This document shows, one piece after another, positions 1-6,333 of a DNA stretch of 6,333 nt (positions are counted from its first letter, which is position 1; each line of letters starts with the position of its first letter). The translations under genes and the position numbers were made by a program. The DNA lies in contig CAMJNB010000079.1 of the NCBI GenBank assembly GCA_946407175.1, positions 1 through 6,333 on the forward strand. Direction: 5' to 3'. Origin of the DNA: an uncultured Selenomonadales bacterium. Its GTDB lineage: Bacteria > Bacillota_C > Negativicutes > Selenomonadales > Selenomonadaceae. Under the pieces are notes generated by a model. The model saw only the letters and a list, made by a program, of their open reading frames with translations. It searched no databases and was not told where the DNA came from.

Positions 1-1260
1 GTTGCCTACAACAAAATCTTTGCCGTCGGCAGTAGAATAGGCGCTGAAAAAGCTCGTGTTGTAATTAATCGTGTTGCCCTGCGCGTAGTTGCTTATGACG
101 GTGTTGTTGCCGTTGAAATCGAAAGTTTGACCGGCAGACTGTTCACCAACATACATTGACGTACTTTCAGCCTGCTTGCAAAGGTAGCGCAGAAACATAT
201 AACCGGCGGGATAAGCGTCGGTGTTTAAATAGCCGTCGGCAAAGGACAAATTTTTTTTCAGCGTATCCGAATCCTGCGCCAGTTTTGTTATGGATTTAAC
301 ATGACCGGCATTATTGTCGGAAGCACCGATAACAAATTCGGCAATACCTTCACGGAAAAATTCCGGCGTATCCTCTTTAATCGTACCCGTCGCGTACATA
401 ACGCCGTGAGTGAGTTCGTGCGCCAGCACTCTGTCCAAATATGTCTTTGAACTGGAATGGAAACCGTTGGCGTTTTCGGCGTCAATACCGTAATAGAGTT
501 CAAGATTTATTGAGATATTGATAACGTCAGAAGGCGTATTGTTTTTGGCGTTGCCGTCGGTAGCCGCCGCCGCGCCCGTAAAACCTCCGCCGCCTGCAAA
601 CTGTATCCTTACGGTTTGTCCGTCTAGTGCAAGACCGTAAGAATCATAATTCAACTTTGCAGATTCGCGCAGCCACCAGCCGTTCAAGCCGCATAAAATT
701 TTTGTGACGCCGTTTTTCAAATCTTCGCCGCTTATGCCCCAAAGTCCGTTTTGCGAAAAGTCGGTAAAGTACCTTGAATCGCCAATCAAGTCGCAAGCCG
801 AAATATAATCTGCTTGAGATTCGCAGTTATACGCCGCAGTAAAGCTGTCAGGCCATTGCACATAGAAGGTAAAAGACTTGCCGTCATCTCCCGTGTAAGT
901 TATCGGCGTGATTGTGCCGGGAGTAGGTAAAGGCGCGTCGGTTAATTTGCCGTCCTCCGGTACAATGGATTCGGCAGTTTTTACAACGGAGCCGCCTGCC
1001 GTTGCACTTGTAACCGCGCCTACATCTTCGCCGTCTAAAGTAATTCCGCAGACTTCTTGCAGACGCTGATTGACGTCAGAAATTTTTTGCGTGCTTGTAA
1101 CTTCCTTTACAAAATCATCGCGCAGAGTACTAAGCGACGAGATAACGGAAACACTTCTTACCGCGTCATCTAAACTGTAGACGCCGACCATTCCGGTTGA
1201 ATCGGAATAATTTTTCAAGGTCTTTACAAGACCACTCATAGTTTGTACAGCCGTAGACAT
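1..1260 (-). CDS. Secreted zinc metalloprotease (gluzincin type, HEXXH), 3' end missing
   Basis: This is a predicted zinc-dependent endopeptidase, and 420 residues are visible before the frame leaves the window. The zinc site is clear: HELTH at residues 281-285, then exactly 18 residues to Glu304 in FFREGIAEF. That gives the HEXXH-X18-E spacing of gluzincins such as M1 aminopeptidases, with Glu282 as the general base. I do not recognise the exact peptidase family. No N-terminal signal peptide or membrane segment is seen. From about residue 369 the sequence turns rich in Asn, Gly, Asp and Thr (for example NNTVISNYAQGNTINYNT), like the start of a beta-roll/RTX-type repeat region. Such proteins usually leave the cell by type I secretion using a C-terminal signal, which would lie outside the window, so secretion is inferred. 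The ATG start has an AAGGAGGG Shine-Dalgarno five bases upstream (1266-1273) and a good promoter. The target is unknown. Confidence 0.85.
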   Translation of the reverse strand, partial: MSTAVQTMSGLVKTLKNYSDSTGMVGVYSLDDAVRSVSVISSLSTLRDDFVKEVTSTQKISDVNQRLQEVCGITLDGEDVGAVTSATAGGSVVKTAESIVPEDGKLTDAPLPTPGTITPITYTGDDGKSFTFYVQWPDSFTAAYNCESQADYISACDLIGDSRYFTDFSQNGLWGISGEDLKNGVTKILCGLNGWWLRESAKLNYDSYGLALDGQTVRIQFAGGGGFTGAAAATDGNAKNNTPSDVINISINLELYYGIDAENANGFHSSSKTYLDRVLAHELTHGVMYATGTIKEDTPEFFREGIAEFVIGASDNNAGHVKSITKLAQDSDTLKKNLSFADGYLNTDAYPAGYMFLRYLCKQAESTSMYVGEQSAGQTFDFNGNNTVISNYAQGNTINYNTSFFSAYSTADGKDFVVGN

Positions 1261-1297
1261 AAAATCCCTCCTTTTTTTGATATACGAATGTTTTGAC

Positions 1298-1326
1298 ATA
1301 ATATTACAAAAAATTTTATGTGTAAA
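1298..1326 (-). promoter_or_regulatory. Promoter of the metalloprotease gene
   Basis: The -35 box TTTACA (1321-1326) and the -10 box TATTAT (1298-1303) each differ from the sigma-70/sigma-A consensus at one position and are 17 bases apart. Transcription would start near 1291, leaving a leader of about 30 bases that carries the strong AAGGAGGG site. The -35 box overlaps the U-tract of the terminator-like hairpin at 1324-1357. Predicted by eye only. Confidence 0.55.
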
Positions 1327-1357
1327 AAAAGCACCGCACTTTTTTCAGCACGACGAT
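1324..1357 (-). terminator. Second, G-U-rich terminator-like hairpin downstream of eno
   Basis: Read on the minus strand, the arm 1357-1348 pairs with 1339-1330 in nine of ten positions. Four of these are G-U pairs, so the stem is meaningful only as minus-strand RNA. The loop is TGAAAAAA and a run of seven T follows. It aligns with the better hairpin at 1402-1436 in both arms and looks like a diverged copy. It probably acts as a backup terminator for eno, weaker than the first. Confidence 0.4.
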
Positions 1358-1401
1358 TGGTTTAGCTGTTAACCTATAATCTACCCTCTACTTTCTTAAT
1401 T

Positions 1402-1436
1402 AAAAAAGCGCCGTACCGATTTAGTACGACGCCTTT
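1402..1436 (-). terminator. Rho-independent terminator of eno
   Basis: On the minus strand, arms at 1433-1424 and 1416-1407 form a 10-bp stem (GGCGTCGTAC with GTACGGCGCT, two G-U pairs), extended by three A-U pairs. The loop is seven bases and a run of six T follows. It lies about 75 bases past the eno stop codon. The wobble pairs and the T-run show that it serves minus-strand transcripts. Confidence 0.8.
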
Positions 1437-1510
1437 AAGCGTGCTTTCAACCGCCGATAATCAAATTGTGACTAACGACAACCACCAAATTTTATGTCGA
1501 GCTTATGTTA

Positions 1511-2869
<1,359 letters not shown>

Positions 2870-2899
2870 TCACAAACCAAGATTAACTTCGATACTCAA

Positions 2900-2927
2900 A
2901 TTATAGCAGTTATCGCGCAAATTGCAA
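2900..2927 (-). promoter_or_regulatory. Promoter of eno
   Basis: A perfect -10 box TATAAT (2900-2905) is preceded, with a 16-base spacer, by TTGCAA (2922-2927), a four-of-six match to the -35 consensus. Transcription would start near 2893, giving a leader of about 45 bases with the AAGGGGG ribosome binding site. It diverges from the plus-strand promoter at 2984-3012. Confidence 0.6.
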
Positions 2928-2983
2928 GCTAAATTTTCAAAAAATTTATGAAGTTTGTATGAAATTTTCCTGTAGGTTTTGTT

Positions 2984-3012
2984 TTGAAGGCAAAAAAATA
3001 AAGCCTTATAAT
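2984..3012 (+). promoter_or_regulatory. Promoter of the small hydrophobic peptide gene
   Basis: TTGAAG (2984-2989) and a perfect TATAAT (3007-3012) are separated by 17 bases, a good sigma-A promoter. The predicted start is near 3018-3020, which coincides with the first bases of the leader that pair with the 3' untranslated region (3018 onward). That agreement supports both predictions. Confidence 0.6.
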
Positions 3013-3017
3013 TTCCC

Positions 3018-3046
3018 GTGTGTCCTAAGCGGCAGGCGGATTTGTC
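3018..3046 (+). repeat. 5' leader arm of a long-range inverted repeat
   Basis: Positions 3018-3025 (GTGTGTCC) and 3031-3046 (GGCAGGCGGATTTGTC) are complementary to 3238-3231 and 3230-3215. That gives 8 plus 16 base pairs with one G-U pair and a five-base bulge at 3026-3030. The arm begins at the predicted mRNA 5' end, so the toxin transcript could close on itself end to end. The last four bases (3043-3046) also belong to the Shine-Dalgarno hairpin, so the two structures compete at this edge. Confidence 0.7.
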
Positions 3047-3070
3047 ACTTTCCCGTGAGGGGAGGTGATA
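3043..3070 (+). promoter_or_regulatory. Hairpin that sequesters the toxin Shine-Dalgarno
   Basis: Positions 3043-3054 pair with 3059-3070 in twelve consecutive pairs (three G-U), closed by the tetraloop GUGA (3055-3058), a GNRA loop. The 3' arm contains the whole Shine-Dalgarno GGAGGTGAT (3061-3069), which matches nine bases of the anti-SD complement, and the A of the first ATG. An unusually strong ribosome binding site is thus hidden in a stable stem, a hallmark of type I toxin mRNAs. Seen directly by pairing; the in vivo fold is inferred. Confidence 0.7.
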
Positions 3071-3072
3071 TG

Positions 3073-3153
3073 ATGACGAAACTTGAATGGCTCAACACAG
3101 CGTTGACCGTCGGCAACATCATCCTTACGCTGATCGACATCTTGGCGAGATGA
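3073..3153 (+). CDS. 26-residue hydrophobic peptide, candidate type I / holin-like toxin
   Basis: This tiny gene encodes 26 residues. It has a short charged start (MTKLEW), a hydrophobic stretch from about residue 7 to 24 (TVGNIILTLIDIL) and a final Arg, which suits one membrane-spanning helix. Two ATG codons are adjacent. I prefer 3073 because it is seven bases from the GGAGG core, while the ATG at 3070 is only four bases away and would give 27 residues starting MMTK. The GGAGGTGAT-ATG-ATG start, the hydrophobic peptide and the train of 3' hairpins resemble loci annotated as putative holin-like toxins in Firmicutes, but I cannot confirm family membership. It is the only plus-strand gene here, lying between the eno promoter and the end of rlmD. 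Expected action, if the toxin reading is right, is membrane depolarisation controlled by RNA. The same frame is open back to 2959, but that stretch contains the promoter and leader. Confidence 0.6.
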   Translation: MTKLEWLNTALTVGNIILTLIDILAR

Positions 3154-3158
3154 CGTAA

Positions 3159-3206
3159 AACCCGCCTGAATTTGCCTATTCGGGTGGGTTAAGTGTCATC
3201 AACACT
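3159..3206 (+). other. Two hairpins in the toxin mRNA 3' untranslated region
   Basis: The first hairpin pairs 3159-3170 with 3179-3190 over 12 bp with two G-U pairs and an eight-base loop. The second pairs 3192-3196 (AGTGT) with 3202-3206 (ACACT) around a five-base loop. The wobble pairs of the first stem are compatible only with plus-strand RNA, which argues that it works in the toxin transcript. The first stem starts five bases after the stop codon and has no T-run on the plus strand, so it looks like a stability or folding element and not a terminator. Confidence 0.6.
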
Positions 3207-3214
3207 ACATCCGG

Positions 3215-3238
3215 GACAAATCCGCTTGCCGGACACAC
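3215..3238 (+). repeat. 3' arm of the long-range inverted repeat
   Basis: This segment pairs with the 5' leader (3018-3025 and 3031-3046). It can alternatively take part in a local hairpin, TCCGG 3210-3214 with CCGGA 3229-3233, which excludes the long-range pairing. It ends directly before the terminator stem, so it is among the last mRNA sequences made, like the fold-back inhibition element of hok mRNA. Confidence 0.65.
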
Positions 3239-3268
3239 TCCCGCTCAAAAGGCGGGATTTTTTCTTTT
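3239..3268 (+). terminator. Rho-independent terminator of the toxin transcript
   Basis: TCCCGCT (3239-3245) pairs with GGCGGGA (3251-3257), with one terminal U-G pair and loop CAAAA. It is followed by six T, then CTTTT. It ends a predicted transcript of about 250 bases starting near 3018. Confidence 0.8.
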
Positions 3269-3292
3269 ATATGCTAAGTTTTATTTTTGAAA

Positions 3293-3322
3293 ATTATAAT
3301 CTTCGGCAGTTTAATTTGTCAA
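3293..3322 (-). promoter_or_regulatory. Consensus promoter facing the toxin gene (antisense RNA)
   Basis: Minus-strand TTGACA (3317-3322) and TATAAT (3293-3298) are both perfect consensus boxes, 18 bases apart. The -35 box overlaps the rlmD stop codon (3319-3321). The next gene downstream on this strand is eno, 440 bases away with its own promoter, so the likelier purpose is an RNA antisense to the toxin mRNA. A long eno leader remains possible. Confidence 0.6.
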
Positions 3323-4653
3323 GATTGACTTTCTAAAAGTGTCACCGATTCGACGTGCGAACTGAATGGAAACATATCGACCGGTTGAATTTTTTTCGCC
3401 GTGTAGCCGAGTTCACGCAAAATTGCAAGATCACGCGCCAAAGTTGCGGGATTGCAGGAGACGTAAACAATTTTGAACGGTGACATTGCCGCGAATGTTT
3501 CCAAAACTTTTTTTTCGCAACCTGCACGCGGCGGGTCAACAATTACGACATCTGCGCGTACGCCGTCACGGTAAAGGCGCGGAATGATTTTCACCGTGTC
3601 ACCTGCAATAAATTCAGCATTGCGAATATTATTTTCACGCGCATTTTTCTTAGCATCCTCAATCGCCGTCGGTACAATTTCAATGCCGTAAACTTTTCGC
3701 GCAGATTTCGCCAAAAATAAAGTTATCGTGCCGATTCCGCAGTAAGCGTCAATCACCGTTTCACGTCCGGTAAGCGCGGCAAAATTCAATGCCACGTTGT
3801 ACAAAACTTCAGCCTGCGCGGTGTTGACTTGAAAGAATGAACGCGCAGAAATGTTAAAGCTCAAATTTCCAATGCGGTCTTTAATCGTCGGCTTGCCGTA
3901 GAGAATTTTTGTTTCACGTCCCAATATCACGTTGTTGTGGTACGTCTGAATATTTTGTTGGACGCATGCAACCTTCGGCAACTCGTGACAAATCGCGCGG
4001 ACGATATTTTTTTCGGCAGATAAATTTTTCGTCGCAGTGACAAGGACAATCATCAATTCGCCGTTAAAGCCGATTCTGCTCATAACGTGGCGCAAAACGC
4101 CTCTGTGCGTGTCTTCGTCGTAGGCAGTGACGTTGTACTTTTGCAAAATTTTTTTCACGGCGGTTAAAACTTCGTCCATACCTTCACGCTGAATCAGGCA
4201 GGAATCAGTATCAATAATTTGGTGACTGCCGCGCGCATAACAACCTATCACCAAGTTGCCTTTGTACCGTGCAACGGGAAATTGCATTTTGTTTCGATAG
4301 CGCAGGGGATTTTCCATTCCGAGCGTGTCAAAAATTTCAACGCCTTTAATCTTGCCGATATGCTCAATCGCGTCAACAATTTGCTGACGCTTATATTTCA
4401 ACTGCGCGGCGTAGTTTAAATGTTGAAGTTGACAGCCGCCGCATTTTTCGTAAATCGGACAAAACGGTTTAACCCTGTCCACACTTTCGCGCAGAATTTT
4501 TACCAAGCGTGCTACGGCGTAATTTTTTTTCGTCTCTGTAACTTCGGCAAAAATTTTTTCATCCGGCAAGGCGCCTTCAACAAAAACCGTCAAGCCGTCG
4601 TGCCGTCCAACGCCTTCGCCGTTCGTACCGAGACTGGTAATTTCCAATTCCAA
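3319..4653 (-). CDS. rlmD: 23S rRNA (uracil-5-)-methyltransferase, RlmD/RumA family
   Basis: This enzyme transfers a methyl group from S-adenosylmethionine to C5 of a uracil in 23S rRNA. In E. coli RlmD the target is U1939; Firmicutes RlmCD modifies both U747 and U1939, and the sequence does not tell which applies. Counting from TTG 4653 (444 residues): an N-terminal TRAM domain, a 4Fe-4S cluster site Cys65, Cys71, Cys74 and Cys152 (PxxxxCGGCQLQH), SFFQVN near 272, SAM motif DAYCGIGT from 302, DPPRAGC from 373, the nucleophile Cys400 in SCNPATLARDL and the base Glu435 in SHVES. An in-frame GTG at 4711-4713 would add 20 residues, but it lies inside a terminator stem and has no Shine-Dalgarno. 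TTG 4651-4653 follows AGGTGA by seven bases and fits the usual start of the TRAM domain. No hairpin terminator follows the stop. Confidence 0.93.
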   Translation of the reverse strand: MELEITSLGTNGEGVGRHDGLTVFVEGALPDEKIFAEVTETKKNYAVARLVKILRESVDRVKPFCPIYEKCGGCQLQHLNYAAQLKYKRQQIVDAIEHIGKIKGVEIFDTLGMENPLRYRNKMQFPVARYKGNLVIGCYARGSHQIIDTDSCLIQREGMDEVLTAVKKILQKYNVTAYDEDTHRGVLRHVMSRIGFNGELMIVLVTATKNLSAEKNIVRAICHELPKVACVQQNIQTYHNNVILGRETKILYGKPTIKDRIGNLSFNISARSFFQVNTAQAEVLYNVALNFAALTGRETVIDAYCGIGTITLFLAKSARKVYGIEIVPTAIEDAKKNARENNIRNAEFIAGDTVKIIPRLYRDGVRADVVIVDPPRAGCEKKVLETFAAMSPFKIVYVSCNPATLARDLAILRELGYTAKKIQPVDMFPFSSHVESVTLLESQS

Positions 4654-4695
4654 TTTTAAATCACCTAAACTTAAATGTATGGTATTTGAATTTAA

Positions 4696-4723
4696 ATTAT
4701 AAAAATAGTCCACCTCATTTTAA
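4696..4723 (-). promoter_or_regulatory. Candidate promoter of rlmD
   Basis: A perfect TATAAT (4696-4701) lies just past the terminator of the upstream operon. The best -35 match, TTAAAA at 4718-4723 with a 16-base spacer, is weak. Transcription would start near 4689, between the two possible rlmD start codons, which supports the downstream TTG. Confidence 0.4.
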
Positions 4724-4730
4724 GGCGGAC
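4701..4730 (-). terminator. Rho-independent terminator after zapA
   Basis: On the minus strand GTCCGCCT (4730-4723) pairs with AGGTGGAC (4715-4708), eight pairs with one G-U, around a seven-base loop, followed by TATTTTT. It ends the pheT-zapA transcript about 40 bases past the zapA stop codon. Confidence 0.65.
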
Positions 4731-4767
4731 GTTTTAAAATTCGACCGATATTTTCTAGTCAAGCAGT

Positions 4768-5034
4768 CTACTTGTGTTCTTCGAGGAGTTCCAAAAGTTC
4801 GTCGTAGTCTTTTTTGAGCTGCAAATACTTTTCGGCGATTTTCATTGCGGCAAGTACGGCGATTCGGTTACCTGCAAAAGTATTCATATTCTGCGAAATG
4901 GATCTCATTGTCGCATCAACCATTTCTACAATTTTTGCAAGTCCTTCCGGATCGTCCGTGCGTAGTCGATAAATGTCGCCGTTAATTTCGACTTCGACGC
5001 GTCGCGGCTCCCCCAACTTCTGTGTCTTTTCCAA
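4768..5034 (-). CDS. zapA: Cell division protein ZapA
   Basis: ZapA binds FtsZ at midcell and bundles its protofilaments, stabilising the Z ring. The product (88 residues from TTG 5032-5034) has the family layout: an N-terminal beta part VEVEINGDIYRLR, the helix beginning DPEGLAKIVEMVD, and a C-terminal coiled-coil region rich in Leu, Lys and Glu (residues 50-88, for example AMKIAEKYLQLKKDYDELLE). A GTG at 5041-5043 would give 91 residues. I prefer the TTG because GAGGTG (5041-5046) sits six bases before it, while the GTG is itself part of that site and has only a weak AAGAAG before it. The ribosome binding site overlaps the pheT stop codon, so the two genes are probably co-transcribed and translationally coupled. 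The pheT-zapA order is familiar in Firmicutes. Confidence 0.9.
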   Translation of the reverse strand: MEKTQKLGEPRRVEVEINGDIYRLRTDDPEGLAKIVEMVDATMRSISQNMNTFAGNRIAVLAAMKIAEKYLQLKKDYDELLELLEEHK

Positions 5035-5044
5035 GCAGACCACC

Positions 5045-6333
5045 TCAACTTCTTAATTCTGCCGCGAAAGTTTTTTCCAGTGTTAACAAAATATCTTTGA
5101 ATGCGGCGTCTGCTTCCTCGTCTTTCAATGTGCGTTCTTCTGATTGAAATTTTATCGTAAATGCCAAACTCTTTTTATCGGCGGCAATTCTGTCACCTTT
5201 GTAAACGTCGAAAAGTGTAACTTCTTTGAAAAATTTTCCTGCCGATTTCGCGATAACTTTTTCAACTTCAACGGCGGCAACGTCATGATTTACCAAAATT
5301 GCAAGGTCACGGGTTATGGCGGGATATCTCGGCAACGGCACAAAACTGAATTTTTTCGCGGTGCATTTCATAAGCGTTGCAACGTCGCATTCAAAGGCAA
5401 AAATTTTTCTGTTCACGCCGAATGACTCGGTAACTGACGGGTGAATTTCGCCGACAGTCGCCAAAATTTCACGTCCCTTTTTAAACACGGCGGTTTTGCC
5501 GGGATGCATTGCGTAATGTTCGCCGACTTCGACAGTGTAGCGCTCAATGTTAAGCCGCGCAAAAAGTTCCTCGACAATGCCTTTCACGTCGTAAAAATCC
5601 ACGTCCGCCGAATCCTGCGCCCAGCCCTTAGGTTCACGCCTGCCGATAATTACGCCGACGAGTTTTTGTACTTCGTGCGGCAATTCGGTTATCGGCAAAG
5701 CCTTCGGCAAAAATACCGGCGCCACTTCAAACAGTCTGATATCTTCGTTTTTACGCGCGAAATTTCTTGCCGCATTTTCAATCACCGAGCCTAAAAGCGT
5801 CGTCCTAAGCAAAGGCGCAACGTCCGTCAAGGGATTTAAAATCGGCACGGTACGGCGTAACTCACTATCTTTCGGCACTTGCAATTTGTCAAACGTCTCC
5901 TCACTCGTAAACACGAAGGAAGTTATCTCGTCCATACCGAGTGAAGTCAACGCCGATTTAATTTTGTCCGCAAAGTTTTGGAAGTGTGACTGTCCGCCTT
6001 TGGTATTACCTTTCGGCAACGTCGAAGGGATATTGTTGTAGCCGTAAATACGCGCAATTTCTTCAGACAAATCTTCCGGCAAAGTTACATCGTTACGCCA
6101 ATCGGGGACAATCGCTTCATACGTCGAAGAAACGGCGGGTACACTTCGTTTAATCATTTCGCCGACCGTCGCGCCGATATTTTTTATAAAATCTTCCACG
6201 CTTGAATTAGATGAAAGTTCGGTAGCCGCCTTGCCCAAATGTTTCGCCGCGTAGGAAATTTTATCAATCGCGCTGTCAAAATCCGTCGCCGCGTCATCAG
6301 CATTTTTAATTTCAAAGCCGAGAGATTTTAAAA
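5045..6333 (-). CDS. pheT: Phenylalanyl-tRNA synthetase beta subunit, 5' end missing
   Basis: PheT pairs with PheS in the alpha2-beta2 enzyme that charges tRNA-Phe. The window holds the last 428 codons; the frame is open to the right edge, and the start lies outside. Visible parts, counted from the edge: the B5 domain, with LGFEI at 4-8 and VPDWRNDV at 75-82 then EEIARIYGYNNIP; the catalytic-like core with the segment ILNPLTDVAPLLRTTLL and the following RLFEV strand; a linker with DFYDVKG; and the C-terminal FDX-ACB anticodon-binding domain from PLPRYPAITRDLAIL (about 332) to the end. The usual gap of about ten residues between LGFEI and PDWR is here about 66. The frame and codon style stay the same through it, so it looks like a true insertion. 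The TTG at 6236-6238 is internal and not the start. The stop TGA (5045-5047) overlaps the zapA ribosome binding site. Confidence 0.95.
   Translation of the reverse strand, partial: LKSLGFEIKNADDAATDFDSAIDKISYAAKHLGKAATELSSNSSVEDFIKNIGATVGEMIKRSVPAVSSTYEAIVPDWRNDVTLPEDLSEEIARIYGYNNIPSTLPKGNTKGGQSHFQNFADKIKSALTSLGMDEITSFVFTSEETFDKLQVPKDSELRRTVPILNPLTDVAPLLRTTLLGSVIENAARNFARKNEDIRLFEVAPVFLPKALPITELPHEVQKLVGVIIGRREPKGWAQDSADVDFYDVKGIVEELFARLNIERYTVEVGEHYAMHPGKTAVFKKGREILATVGEIHPSVTESFGVNRKIFAFECDVATLMKCTAKKFSFVPLPRYPAITRDLAILVNHDVAAVEVEKVIAKSAGKFFKEVTLFDVYKGDRIAADKKSLAFTIKFQSEERTLKDEEADAAFKDILLTLEKTFAAELRS

Larger units (their letters stand above)
3156..3286 (-). ncRNA. Candidate antisense RNA opposing the toxin mRNA 3' region
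   Basis: A minus-strand promoter with perfect boxes lies at 3293-3322 and would start RNA near 3286, heading into the toxin mRNA 3' untranslated region. A plausible 3' end is the hairpin 3190-3159 followed by four T. On this strand that hairpin has two A-C mismatches, so it would terminate weakly and the end is uncertain. The RNA would be about 130 bases, perfectly complementary to all toxin 3' hairpins and to the 3215-3238 arm. No open reading frame of note is seen in it. Role as antitoxin RNA is inference. Confidence 0.4.

Noticed and set aside
288..503. A 71-codon minus-strand frame within the metalloprotease
   Set aside because: It overlaps the zinc-site region of the protease in another frame and has no ribosome site or family resemblance.
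1373..1379. A plus-strand TATAAT between eno and the protease
   Set aside because: No acceptable -35 box lies 16-18 bases upstream, and no plus-strand gene follows.
2959..3153. A 64-residue plus-strand protein starting at the ATG at 2959
   Set aside because: Its first 37 codons contain the -35 and -10 boxes, the leader arm and the Shine-Dalgarno hairpin, and no ribosome site precedes 2959. Only the last 26 or 27 codons look like a gene.
3018..3268. A riboswitch, CRISPR or attachment-site explanation for the structured eno-rlmD gap
   Set aside because: There are only two repeat arms, inverted and flanking a small gene, with no spacers, integrase or recognisable aptamer core. The toxin-mRNA explanation accounts for every element.
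5144..5794. Plus-strand frames of 93 and 117 codons opposite pheT
   Set aside because: They lie antisense to conserved PheT domains and have Phe- and Arg-rich composition typical of reversed coding sequence.

Overview
The window looks like chromosomal DNA from a low-to-moderate-GC bacterium of the Firmicutes/Bacillota side, most likely a Negativicutes (Selenomonadaceae-like) anaerobe. This is inference from gene content and protein style, with no 16S or other marker. The clues are the pheT-zapA pairing, a Firmicutes-style RlmD/RlmCD methyltransferase, strong GGAGGTGAT ribosome binding sites, U-tailed terminators, and a secreted metalloprotease whose tail resembles repeat proteins I associate with Selenomonas relatives.

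All conventional genes lie on the minus strand. From right to left they are: the 3' part of pheT (open at the right edge), zapA directly behind it, a terminator, rlmD with its own candidate promoter, the enolase gene eno with its own promoter and two tandem terminator-like hairpins, and the 5' part of a large HEXXH metalloprotease gene (1-1260, open at the left edge, 420 codons visible). The protease frame runs off the window, so a search for complete ORFs misses it.

The 470-base gap between eno and rlmD (2849-3318) is the unusual part. It carries the only plus-strand gene, a 26-residue hydrophobic peptide. Its predicted mRNA has a perfect consensus -10, a Shine-Dalgarno locked in a 12-bp hairpin with a GUGA loop, a 5' leader that is complementary over 24 base pairs to the 3' untranslated region, several 3' hairpins and a terminator. 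A minus-strand promoter with perfect TTGACA and TATAAT boxes, overlapping the rlmD stop codon, faces it and would make an antisense RNA. Together these are the parts of a type I toxin-antitoxin locus, with hok-like or AapA-like 5'-3' closure of the mRNA and a convergent antisense RNA as in txpA/RatA or bsrG/SR4. No experiment supports this yet.

The housekeeping genes cover translation (PheT, RlmD), cell division (ZapA) and glycolysis (enolase). PheT has an apparent insertion of about 55 residues in its B5 domain. Enolase carries signature variants that I recall from Bacteroides-type enolases.
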